DNA from: Clostridiales bacterium
Lineage (GTDB): Bacteria; Bacillota; Clostridia; Lachnospirales; Lachnospiraceae
Assembly: GCA_012520645.1 (NCBI GenBank)
Contig: JAAYNV010000039.1
Coordinates: 1-64,000 of the forward strand
Reading direction: 5' to 3'
DNA: 64,000 bases
Made by a program: the position numbers and the translations under genes. This document shows positions 9,065 through 16,918 of the stretch, one piece after another (the first letter of the stretch is position 1; every line of letters begins with the position of its first letter). Below the pieces are notes generated by a model. It saw only the letters and a program-made list of their open reading frames with translations. It had not been told where the DNA came from and did not search any database.

Positions 9065-9095
9065 TCTCCATTCATTCTGTTGCAGGCTTACCTCC

Positions 9096-9214
9096 CTACA
9101 AATATTCCTCAAAATACTGTAACGTGGAATACTTTAATAAAGTTCCGTTAATTGGATCCTGCGGATTTTCTTTCGCCTGCTTATACTTTTTTTAAACCGC
9201 TTTTCTTTTGCCAT
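9096..9214 (-). CDS. Short ORF with an A7 frameshift site
   Basis: ATG at 9214 opens MAKEKRFKK and then meets seven A residues followed by G (minus strand, A AAA AAG, a classic -1 slippery heptamer). In the zero frame it continues with an arginine-rich tail and stops near 9140. A -1 shift gives a 39-residue protein ending in YSTLQYFEEYL at 9096, which reads more naturally. So this is either a degraded gene with one A lost, or a rare case of programmed slippage. Function unknown. It is preceded by a plausible promoter at 9323-9352. Confidence 0.35.
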
Positions 9215-9322
9215 TTTCTTCTCAGTGAGCTTTCCTTTTGTTTTACTTGGTCACGCTCTATGACCAAATCTTCTATCGAACTTTCTTTACCCTCACGTTC
9301 TATGAGCTACTCTTCTAAGAAG

Positions 9323-9352
9323 AATATACCATATCTATATGCAGTTGGTCAA
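9323..9352 (-). promoter_or_regulatory. Promoter of the small-ORF segment
   Basis: Minus-strand TTGACC (9352-9347), 18-base spacer, TATATT (9328-9323). It reads towards the short ORFs at 9214 and 8996. The rest of 9215-9422 holds no convincing gene; there is an imperfect repeat of CATAGAACGTGA. Confidence 0.5.
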
Positions 9353-9422
9353 GAATTTATGCCCTTTTGAAAATTGGCTGTTTTGGATTGTATCTTATCC
9401 TTTCTATCTGAACTATCCTCCC

Positions 9423-11147
9423 TCACCGCAGCCCTCTCAACACCTCAAAGGTGCTCTCAATATTCAGTCTGCCAAACCCCCACTCTCTGTTCGGATAATT
9501 CAGGCTGTCTTCCCTTTGAGCTCCACGTATCAGGTAGTTGCGCACGTCCCTGCCGAAAATATATTCATCGTTTCGTTCCACGACAGCCCACTGCATAAGC
9601 TGTGCCGCCGCTCCCGCAGTGATTGCTGCTGCTATGGAGGAACCGCTCATGCGCCCGTTTACGGTGGGTACATTGACTCCCGGTGCAGCAAGGTCGGGAC
9701 GGATCTTTCCGTTTCTTCCAAACCCTCTCCCAGATTCCGGCCAGAAGCTGTGGTTTTCGTCATTGTAGGTCGTTACGGTAATGATCTCATCCGCGTATCC
9801 TGGAACCGTCAGTGTCACATACGGTGTGGAACGTAAAAAATAAGTTCCCGCCGGCAGAAAGTTCTGTATCGGAAGCCAGATGTGAAACAGATCCTCCGTA
9901 CATTCCCCGATGCCGTACAGCCGTATTGTCCAAAGCCCGGCAGTCGGTCTGTCAAAACGAATCAGAATCCGTTCATCCCCGGAGCCTTCCTCCACCACAC
10001 TATACACCACATTTACGTTTGTTTTTTCATACAAAAAGCTATGCCCGAAATTCTGCCCAAGAATACCGATGTTTTCTGGATAACGTTCCCCGCTCGGAGA
10101 AAGAATGGAAACTGTATAGAGCTGCGGTACGGTTCCCCATACTTCTGCCACAAACCCGGTCACCCCTTCCGCAACCCGGATTTCCACATCCGTATAGGGT
10201 TCTCCCCGTTCTATGTAGCTTCTCCCCTCATAGTGTCTTCCGCTGTTGCCTTCATTGCCTCCGCACACAACAATCGCCCGGCTCCGCCGCTCTAACATTC
10301 GTCTCATATAGCGTGACAGAATCGTAGTCCCCGTATGAGACCCCATATTGGTGCCAAGTCCAAAACAGATTACAAGCGGTCTGCGCAGGCTGATTGCAAA
10401 ATCATTCAAATACTTTAATGCCAGTATGATATCACTTTCCGAATAGGCCGGCACATCCTCCGGTATCATTAAAAAATTTCGCAGATATGTTTTTGCCTCC
10501 CTGAGCTTTACCACCACAATTTCCGCATCCGGTGCTGCCCCCAAAAATCCTTTTACAGTTCCGTCCGAATCTTCCGACACACTGCCTGCCGCCACACTTG
10601 CCAGTGCCGTTCCGTGACCGTTCCGGTCTGTAACAGGCACCAAGGCTGCCGGAGTGTCACCGGCAAGCGCGGCATTGATCTGTGTTCTTGTATATTCTGT
10701 TCCGAAAATCTGTCCTGCCGGAGGCTCTCCTTCCTGAATGGTCTGATCCCAGATGGCGCGTATTCTGGTCGTCCCATCCGAATACCGGAAAGCGGCATTT
10801 TCATACCGGATTCCCGTATCCAGAAATCCCATCACTACCCCTCTGCCGGTCAAAGAAAGCGGTGGATTTTGCGTCTGTAAAATGCCCGTATCCGACAGCG
10901 CCACCGTATCATAACTCATGTTCCACACAGGCTCTGCCATCAGTCCATAGCACTGTGGCAGAAAATATAAAGTACTCGTCATCCGCTCCCCTGCAACCTT
11001 GCTTGACACATACGAAATATAAATTCCCTGTCCCGCCGGAATCGTGCACATATCAACTTCTTTTCCCGAAAGCAGCTCCTCTGTAACCATAAAATCCGTC
11101 ATAATTTCCACATAATCTTCTGAAAGCGCTCTTTCCTTACAAGTCAT
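9423..11147 (-). CDS. S8 family serine peptidase (subtilase, CspBA-like)
   Basis: Subtilisin-fold protease of 574 residues. The catalytic triad is visible as D110 (GFLDTGI), H178 (NGHGT) and S504 (GSSIAAA, in place of the usual GTSMAAP). About 95 residues precede the first catalytic block and a jelly-roll-like insert separates the histidine and serine blocks, as in the Csp germination proteases of Clostridia. No signal peptide is visible, so it may act in the cytoplasm or be released in another way. AGGTGA lies five bases before the ATG. It is followed by the mobile-element scar and preceded by clpX. Whether it works in spore germination or general proteolysis cannot be decided here. Confidence 0.88.
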   Translation of the reverse strand: MTCKERALSEDYVEIMTDFMVTEELLSGKEVDMCTIPAGQGIYISYVSSKVAGERMTSTLYFLPQCYGLMAEPVWNMSYDTVALSDTGILQTQNPPLSLTGRGVVMGFLDTGIRYENAAFRYSDGTTRIRAIWDQTIQEGEPPAGQIFGTEYTRTQINAALAGDTPAALVPVTDRNGHGTALASVAAGSVSEDSDGTVKGFLGAAPDAEIVVVKLREAKTYLRNFLMIPEDVPAYSESDIILALKYLNDFAISLRRPLVICFGLGTNMGSHTGTTILSRYMRRMLERRSRAIVVCGGNEGNSGRHYEGRSYIERGEPYTDVEIRVAEGVTGFVAEVWGTVPQLYTVSILSPSGERYPENIGILGQNFGHSFLYEKTNVNVVYSVVEEGSGDERILIRFDRPTAGLWTIRLYGIGECTEDLFHIWLPIQNFLPAGTYFLRSTPYVTLTVPGYADEIITVTTYNDENHSFWPESGRGFGRNGKIRPDLAAPGVNVPTVNGRMSGSSIAAAITAGAAAQLMQWAVVERNDEYIFGRDVRNYLIRGAQREDSLNYPNREWGFGRLNIESTFEVLRGLR

Positions 11148-11192
11148 AACTTCACCTGTATTCTGTTTTCACATCTTATTGATAACATATGC

Positions 11193-11229
11193 AAAGGCGC
11201 CTCTATGCACACACATAAAGACGCCTTTT
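11193..11229. terminator. Hairpin after clpX
   Basis: Inverted repeat AAAGGCG...CGCCTTT with about 15 paired bases and a short loop, just beyond the clpX stop at 11242. A T tract follows only on the plus strand (CGCCTTTT), so as a minus-strand terminator it is imperfect. Confidence 0.5.
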
Positions 11230-11241
11230 ACAGATTCTTTT

Positions 11242-12801
11242 TTATGATTCGGATGTCGACGGAAGGGACGAATAGTCCTCCAGGCAAGCGGTATTGCTTC
11301 GTATATCGATAATCGGTCCGCCGGTTCCTTCAATGTATTCTCTTGTGATCGTCACTCTGCCGATATTATCATCCTTCGGAATCTCATACATGATATCCAG
11401 CATAAATTCCTCAATGATTGCCCGCAGCGCACGTGCTCCGGTCTCCTTTTCCATTGCCTTTTCCGCAATAGCTTCCAGGGCACCGTCATCAAATTCTAGC
11501 TTCACCTCATCCAATTCCAGAAGCTTCTGGTACTGCTTCAGGATAGCATTCTTCGGCTCCTTCAATATTTTGACCATCATTTCCTTTGTCAGTCCATCCA
11601 GTGTATAGATGATCGGAAGACGACCGATAAATTCCGGTATCATACCGAATTTGCGGATATCCTCCACCGTGACCTTGTTTAAAATAGTCTTGTCCTTATC
11701 GTATTTATCTTTCAGATCCGCATTGAAGCCGATCGCACTCTGCTTATTCAGCCTCTGCTTGATGATCTCCTCCAGATCCGGAAAGGCTCCGCCGCAGATA
11801 AACAGAATATTTCTCGTATTGATTGTCGTAAGCGGCACCATGGCATTCTTGCTGTTTGCGCCTACCGGCACTTCAATTTCGGCACCCTCTAACAGCTTTA
11901 ACATCCCCTGCTGTACAGACTCTCCACTGACATCTCTGGAAGTTGTATTCTTTTTCTTGGCAAGCTTATCAATTTCATCAATAAAGATAATGCCCCGCTC
12001 CGCTCTCTCCACGTCATTGTCTGCCGCCGCAAGCAGTTTGGATACTACGCTTTCAATATCATCTCCGATATAGCCCGCCTCCGTCAGTGATGTAGCATCC
12101 GCAATTGCAAGCGGCACATCCAGAAGTTTGGCAAGCGTCTTAACCAGATAGGTCTTACCACAGCCTGTCGGTCCGATCATCAGCATATTGGACTTTTCGA
12201 TTTCAATTTCATCCATCGTATCGGTCGCAACTCTCTTATAGTGATTGTACACCGCAACAGAAATGACCTTCTTGGCATGCTCCTGTCCTACCACATAATC
12301 ATCAAGCTTTGCCTTGATCTTATGCGGTGCCGGAATATCCTTGATATTTAATACCGGTTTATTTTTACTTTTTTCCTTTTTCTTTTTAATCTTCTGCTTG
12401 TTCGGAATGCCTCCATCCCCCTGCAGATCCGCCAGATTTACAAAGCTGATACTGGGAAAGCCTTTGCCCTTTCCACCCGCAAACGGATCGGTATTATTTA
12501 ACATGCCCTGATAATCAAACTGGCTGACCGTATCCATCGTCTTGTGCATACACTCATTGCATACACAGATATTATTCGGCAGATGGAACATTTTGCCCGC
12601 TTTGCTCTCCGGTCTGCGGCAGATAAAGCACACATCCTCGTATTCATCCTTCTTCTCATTGTCTGAATCACTGTTTTCTAAAGCACTTTCCTCTATGGTA
12701 CTGCCCTCTGCTTTACTGTCATCGTCCCTTTCCATGTTCTCATCCTGCCAGTCGTCTTCGACCTCCAGATATGTTTTGTCTCTATCATCAAAATTGCTCA
12801 T
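11242..12801 (-). CDS. clpX: ClpX-type AAA+ unfoldase with acidic N-terminal extension
   Basis: ATP-driven protein unfoldase that normally feeds ClpP. A C4 zinc site is present (C58, C61, C81, C84), then Walker A GPTGCGKT at 210-217, pore loop GYIGDD (243-248), Walker B with DE at 275-276, and a ClpP-docking IGF loop at 357-359, with sensor-2 arginine in GARALR. It is about 100 residues longer than ordinary ClpX: the first 55 residues are very acidic and there is a lysine-rich stretch (138-148) between zinc domain and ATPase core. No clpP is adjacent, so this may be a second, specialised ClpX. Strong AAGGAGAGG start and its own promoter. Confidence 0.85.
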   Translation of the reverse strand: MSNFDDRDKTYLEVEDDWQDENMERDDDSKAEGSTIEESALENSDSDNEKKDEYEDVCFICRRPESKAGKMFHLPNNICVCNECMHKTMDTVSQFDYQGMLNNTDPFAGGKGKGFPSISFVNLADLQGDGGIPNKQKIKKKKEKSKNKPVLNIKDIPAPHKIKAKLDDYVVGQEHAKKVISVAVYNHYKRVATDTMDEIEIEKSNMLMIGPTGCGKTYLVKTLAKLLDVPLAIADATSLTEAGYIGDDIESVVSKLLAAADNDVERAERGIIFIDEIDKLAKKKNTTSRDVSGESVQQGMLKLLEGAEIEVPVGANSKNAMVPLTTINTRNILFICGGAFPDLEEIIKQRLNKQSAIGFNADLKDKYDKDKTILNKVTVEDIRKFGMIPEFIGRLPIIYTLDGLTKEMMVKILKEPKNAILKQYQKLLELDEVKLEFDDGALEAIAEKAMEKETGARALRAIIEEFMLDIMYEIPKDDNIGRVTITREYIEGTGGPIIDIRSNTACLEDYSSLPSTSES

Positions 12802-12833
12802 AAAAATGTTTCCTCTCCTTAGAATCTTTTCTC

Positions 12834-12862
12834 ATTATAAGCGATTCTTTGGCGGTATACAA
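12834..12862 (-). promoter_or_regulatory. Sigma-A promoter of clpX
   Basis: Minus-strand TTGTAT (12862-12857), 17-base spacer, TATAAT (12839-12834), placed 33 bases before the clpX start codon. Confidence 0.75.
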
Positions 12863-12911
12863 GTGAACTTTTTCTAAAGATATGTCGAAACAAAGGAATA
12901 TTGTTTAGCGT

Positions 12912-12945
12912 AAAAAGCCAGCCCAATCAAAACCTGACCGGGCTG
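12912..12945 (-). terminator. Terminator after htrA
   Basis: Stem CAGCCC (12945-12940 read on the minus strand) with GGGCTG (12924-12919), followed by five T residues. It lies just after the htrA stop. Confidence 0.8.
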
Positions 12946-12967
12946 ACAAAATCCAAATATACAGTTT

Positions 12968-14311
12968 CTACTGTGCTTCCTCTCTCTGCTGTGCTCCAAG
13001 CATAATCTGCACAGTCTTTTCTGCCCAACCGTCCGGACTGCCTTCCATCACAGTCAAATCCACCGTAGTTCCCGCCGCATAATAACCAAGGATTTTCTGC
13101 AGTTCTTCCATTGTAGAAATGGAGGAACCGTCAAATTTTGTAATGATATTTCCTTTGACAAGTCCTGCCTTTTCTGCCGCGGATCCCTGATAGACCTGTG
13201 CAATCATGACCCCTTTCGGCATACCGTAAACATTTACTGCATCATCCGTTACATTGACACCGGAAATTCCAAGGAATCCTTTCTCCTCATCCTCTACCTT
13301 CACACGGGTTGTCTTTGTCATCAAATCCTCAATAATCGGTCTTGCCGAAGAAATTGGAATGGCATATCCCATGCCTTCTACAACCGTACCGCCGATCTTA
13401 TTGGAGTTAATACCGATGACCTGACCGGACATATTAAGCAGTGCACCGCCGGAATTCCCCGGATTAATAGCGGCATCCGTCTGGATAAAGGTTCCGGCCA
13501 CCCCTTCTACATCCACTTCACGGTTCACCGCACTGACAACTCCGGTTGTCACGGACTGTCCATAGCCTAACGCATTTCCGATTGCGATTACACCCTCACC
13601 AACCTGCAGACTGTCGGAATCCCCCAGCTTTGCTATAGAAATATTGCTTAAAGTAGAAGACTTGATGTCCTTGAGCTGTACCGCAATGACTGCCAGATCC
13701 TTCGGTGAATCCGTTCCCTTTACCTGTGCACTGACTTCTTCACTGTCGATAAACTGCACCTTGAGTTCATCTGCATCTGCAATCACATGATTGTTCGTCA
13801 CGATCAAAAGTTCCATATCCGATTTTCCGACAATGATGCCGGAACCGCTTGCCTGCTGCTCACTCTGCAGCGTCTGTCCAAAGAAATCTCTCTGTGTCTG
13901 TACATACGTATTGGTAATGGATACTACCGAAGGCATGACCTGTTTCACAACCCCTGACACATCTAATACCTGAGGACCTGCACTGACTGTCTGCGCATTG
14001 GCTACATCCTTTCCATTTACTGCGATTTCTGCTTTTGCACTGTCTGAACCTGCCATAACAATTTTTCCGTTATCCTCTGCCTCAGACTTTTCCGTCTGTT
14101 GCACCAAGCCGTTCTCTGCAAATCCTTTTACCGCATAAAAGCTGGCACCTGCACTGACTCCAAAGAACGCACCCAATGCAATCACCGCGACCGCTTTCTT
14201 AAAAAATCCGCTCTTTTTTCCATGTCCCGGTTTTCTTCCCGGCTGCGGACTCTCCGGCATCTGGTAGGACTGATAACCGCTGTAAACTCCTGATTGATTC
14301 TGTTCGTACAT
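12968..14311 (-). CDS. htrA: HtrA/DegP-type membrane serine protease with PDZ domain
   Basis: Surface quality-control protease. Residues 1-38 are a cytoplasmic glycine/proline-rich tail, one membrane segment spans about 39-62, the trypsin-like domain covers about 120-335 with catalytic triad H175 (TNNHV), D205 (PKDLAV) and S287 (GNSGG), and a PDZ domain covers about 340-440. This order matches the Firmicutes HtrA family. It degrades or refolds misfolded exported proteins. It lies next to clpX and the subtilase, though each appears to be transcribed separately (terminator at 12912-12945). No CssRS-type operator was recognised. Confidence 0.94.
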   Translation of the reverse strand: MYEQNQSGVYSGYQSYQMPESPQPGRKPGHGKKSGFFKKAVAVIALGAFFGVSAGASFYAVKGFAENGLVQQTEKSEAEDNGKIVMAGSDSAKAEIAVNGKDVANAQTVSAGPQVLDVSGVVKQVMPSVVSITNTYVQTQRDFFGQTLQSEQQASGSGIIVGKSDMELLIVTNNHVIADADELKVQFIDSEEVSAQVKGTDSPKDLAVIAVQLKDIKSSTLSNISIAKLGDSDSLQVGEGVIAIGNALGYGQSVTTGVVSAVNREVDVEGVAGTFIQTDAAINPGNSGGALLNMSGQVIGINSNKIGGTVVEGMGYAIPISSARPIIEDLMTKTTRVKVEDEEKGFLGISGVNVTDDAVNVYGMPKGVMIAQVYQGSAAEKAGLVKGNIITKFDGSSISTMEELQKILGYYAAGTTVDLTVMEGSPDGWAEKTVQIMLGAQQREEAQ

Positions 14312-14421
14312 GTATAAGACCTCTTTTCTCAGAAAAACTATGGTTTCTTTCTTATCTGTGATACAGTATATCCGCTATTTGTGTTCAAATTGTGATAAAA
14401 GTATAAGAAAATTGTGAAGCC

Positions 14422-15366
14422 CTACATCCGTTTCCAGTAATTCCTGTTCATGCTGCATTTTACAACAAGCTTTCTCGGCAGTCTTTGATAGCTTTTACCG
14501 AGCCGGTAACCAATAAACTTAAATCCGCTCTTTACGATCAGCGCCGGTATCTGTCCTGCTGCTCCGTGTTCCTGTAAATACCGTATATTCTGCTTCACCA
14601 TGCGTATCCCTTCCGATTCGGACAAAACATTTTCAAAGATTTCCGGATGATCCGCCTGTGAAACACCCAGATCAAAGTTCCTGCGAAACTGTTCCATATT
14701 CGTATAGTTATGAGAATGTATGACCTCTGCTTTCGGCACATAGGCAATACGGTAACCTGCCTGTACTGCCCCCGCCGCATAAATCATATCTTCATTAAAG
14801 ATCGTATGCCGGATAAAGCCTCCCTGTTTCTTAAAAATTTCCTTATCATATGCCGCGCATACATTAGAGCAAAAATAGGTCTTGATTCCCAGCCTTTCCA
14901 GATCCGCCTTTGATTTGATACATGGCTTCTCCGGATAATTGAATCCCCTTGTAAACCGTTCCAGAATATGACAATCCTCAGCCGGAAGCTGCCTTCCGTA
15001 AGCCACTGCCACATCCTTTTGTGAAAGCCCCTTCAAAAGCTCCTCAATCATCCTCTCATTCTGCGGCATGGCATCCTGCGTCAGACACACAAATACCTCC
15101 GCATCAGAACGCTTGGCTCCCTCATTCCTTGTCCTGCCATGATCAAACTCAAAGCTGGACAGATGATAGACCTCCACATTCCGGTACTTTTCCGCAAAAT
15201 CCGTTCCATAAACGAGTCTGTCGAAATATTTTTCTTCCGTATTCATCACAATAATACGAGATACCGGTACTGTCTGCCTGGACAGCATTTTTAATAATGT
15301 GAAAAACTGCTTTCCCGGTTTATAGGTTGGGATGATCACATCCACTGTTTTGTTCTTTGCTCTCAC
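14422..15366 (-). CDS. GT2 glycosyltransferase, rhamnosyltransferase-like
   Basis: GT-A-fold sugar transferase of 314 residues, opening with VDVIIPTYKPG and carrying the box HGRTRNEGA near residue 75, which is typical of rhamnosyltransferases acting from dTDP-rhamnose. It ends with basic residues that may bind membrane. It is the last gene of the glycan block and is separated from the LCP gene upstream by a terminator. The start is GTG, supported by AGGAGAG about ten bases upstream. Three tandem 15-base palindromes occupy the space between terminator and ribosome site, so its expression is likely controlled on its own. The acceptor is unknown. Confidence 0.85.
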   Translation of the reverse strand: MRAKNKTVDVIIPTYKPGKQFFTLLKMLSRQTVPVSRIIVMNTEEKYFDRLVYGTDFAEKYRNVEVYHLSSFEFDHGRTRNEGAKRSDAEVFVCLTQDAMPQNERMIEELLKGLSQKDVAVAYGRQLPAEDCHILERFTRGFNYPEKPCIKSKADLERLGIKTYFCSNVCAAYDKEIFKKQGGFIRHTIFNEDMIYAAGAVQAGYRIAYVPKAEVIHSHNYTNMEQFRRNFDLGVSQADHPEIFENVLSESEGIRMVKQNIRYLQEHGAAGQIPALIVKSGFKFIGYRLGKSYQRLPRKLVVKCSMNRNYWKRM

Positions 15367-15395
15367 CTTAAGTCCACTCTCCTGTTTCCACTGCC

Positions 15396-15440
15396 ATGTA
15401 TGACAGTGTCATGTATGACAGTGTCATATATGACACTGTA
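15396..15440. repeat. Three tandem 15-base palindromic units
   Basis: Unit ATGTATGACAGTGTC occurs twice exactly (15396-15410, 15411-15425) and a third copy is slightly changed (15426-15440). Each junction contains the dyad TGTCATnnATGACA. The array lies between the LCP terminator and the start of the rhamnosyltransferase-like gene, a position fitting a multi-site operator. No spacers, so it is not CRISPR. Confidence 0.8.
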
Positions 15441-15448
15441 TTCCATAT

Positions 15449-15476
15449 AAAAGGGGCCTCTGCTTCGGGCCCCTTT
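15449..15476 (-). terminator. Terminator after the LCP gene
   Basis: Perfect nine-base GC-rich stem (15450-15458 with 15468-15476) and a TTTT tract on the minus strand, ten bases after the LCP stop codon. Confidence 0.88.
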
Positions 15477-15485
15477 GCTCTTTTC

Positions 15486-16850
15486 TTATTCACCGGTCGG
15501 TGCATCGTCATTCGGTGCTGTGCCGACGTAGGCTTTTGTATCATTCTCAACCTTTTTACTGCATTCCTTTACAGTATCCGATGTGGTATATTCCTCATCA
15601 AACAGGAATTCATGAAGTTTTACAACGTTCTTCTCCAAAGACATCGGTACGACACAGCTTCCCTTGCTGCCGATATTTCCGGTTGCTCTGGAATCTTCAA
15701 ACGGGAATCCGTCGGACTTCGTTACATTGTATTTGCCAAGATCCTTGAGTACATCCGCAATTTCACCCACTGTCAGGTTCGTTGCCACATTCGGGAATAC
15801 ACTGTTTAAAATCTTGTTTAACGTTGCAGGATCTGCCTTCTTTGCCTTTTCTGCCATCGCCATCAGCACCTTACGCTGACGTTCCGCACGGGCAAAGTCA
15901 TTGCCGACATATCGGATACGGCAGTATGCCGTTGCCTGCAGTCCATTTAACGTCTGAAGACCTGCATGTGTAACCGGTATATAATCCACTCCCTCTTTTG
16001 CGGTAAAGTTTTTACCGTCAGTCGTCGTACCGACCATGCTGATCTGATAGCTGTTCAAATGGGCAATTTCTGTCTCTGTTACATCGATTTCCACACCGCC
16101 AAGGGCATCAATTGTATCCGTCACACCCTTAAAGCCTACGGTTACATAACTGGTAATATCCAGATCCAGATTCTTATTGAGCATGTTCATTGCCTGCTCC
16201 GGACCACCCTTTGCATACGCGGAGTTACACTTATTATAAGTGTCGTTGCCCAAATTCATATAAGTATCACGGAATACGCTGACCAGTTTTACCTCTCCGG
16301 TATCTTCATTAATGGAAGCGATCATGATCGTATCGGTACGGTTTCCCTTACCGAGGGTATTCTCTCTGGAATCCACACCAAACAATGCAATATTCCGGTA
16401 GCCTTTCATGGCTTCATTCTGTTCCACCGTATCATTGATCACAATGTCCTCTTCTTTGATATCAAAACGGGTTGTCTTTGTACCCTTCATAACCAGATAC
16501 AATACAGCCAGCATAATGACCAATACCACAATCTCAATAATAAACAGCATGGTACGCTTTCTCTTCTTTTTAGCTCTCGCTCTGGCAGAATTTCCTTTTC
16601 CTTTCGGCTGGGGTCTTCTGCCGGAAGCTGACTGACTGGTTCGCCTGGTTCTTCCATATTCCTGTTCCATTTCATAATAACCGGCATTTCTGCGCTGTCC
16701 GGACGGTCTTCCTGCCTGATTTCCTGCTGTCCCATTACCTCTTGAAGCGCTGCTGCTTCTTGGTGCCGCCGCACCTCTGCGCTGGGGATTTCCCTGCGGT
16801 CTTCCTGCACCGCTTCGTGACTGTGGGGTACTGCCTCTTCTCTTATCCAT
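15486..16850 (-). CDS. LytR-CpsA-Psr family protein (wall glycopolymer ligase)
   Basis: LCP proteins move a lipid-linked glycopolymer onto peptidoglycan MurNAc. The first 100 residues are cytoplasmic, rich in arginine, glycine and serine; one membrane segment is at 101-121; the LCP domain follows, with conserved NIALFGVDSR, the arginine in NRTDTIM, and VSVFRDTYM. Length 454. It lies 68 bases downstream of the initiating sugar-phosphate transferase, so the enzyme that starts the polymer and the one that attaches it appear to share a transcript. This supports a wall-anchored glycan rather than a free capsule. AGGAGAG precedes the start. Confidence 0.93.
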   Translation of the reverse strand: MDKRRGSTPQSRSGAGRPQGNPQRRGAAAPRSSSASRGNGTAGNQAGRPSGQRRNAGYYEMEQEYGRTRRTSQSASGRRPQPKGKGNSARARAKKKRKRTMLFIIEIVVLVIMLAVLYLVMKGTKTTRFDIKEEDIVINDTVEQNEAMKGYRNIALFGVDSRENTLGKGNRTDTIMIASINEDTGEVKLVSVFRDTYMNLGNDTYNKCNSAYAKGGPEQAMNMLNKNLDLDITSYVTVGFKGVTDTIDALGGVEIDVTETEIAHLNSYQISMVGTTTDGKNFTAKEGVDYIPVTHAGLQTLNGLQATAYCRIRYVGNDFARAERQRKVLMAMAEKAKKADPATLNKILNSVFPNVATNLTVGEIADVLKDLGKYNVTKSDGFPFEDSRATGNIGSKGSCVVPMSLEKNVVKLHEFLFDEEYTTSDTVKECSKKVENDTKAYVGTAPNDDAPTGE

Positions 16851-16918
16851 CTTCCTATCTATCTCTCCTTACTCTCTTATCCCATGCCAATGGAATTGTC
16901 CCATCGGGCTGTATTGTA

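Noticed and set aside
8997..9071. 25-residue N-terminal extension of the 80-residue ORF
   Set aside because: The extension is coded by a strong hairpin and lacks a ribosome site, while the internal ATG has AAAGGAG.
9152..9370. Plus-strand 72-codon ORF
   Set aside because: No ribosome site; the minus strand here has a promoter and short ORF that explain the region better.
15396..15440. Short tandem repeats as a CRISPR array
   Set aside because: Units are 15 bases, directly adjacent with no spacers and no cas genes nearby.
15368..15550. ORF coding a repeated SYMTL peptide
   Set aside because: The repeat comes from the three palindromic DNA units and the ORF runs through the LCP terminator; treated as regulatory DNA.
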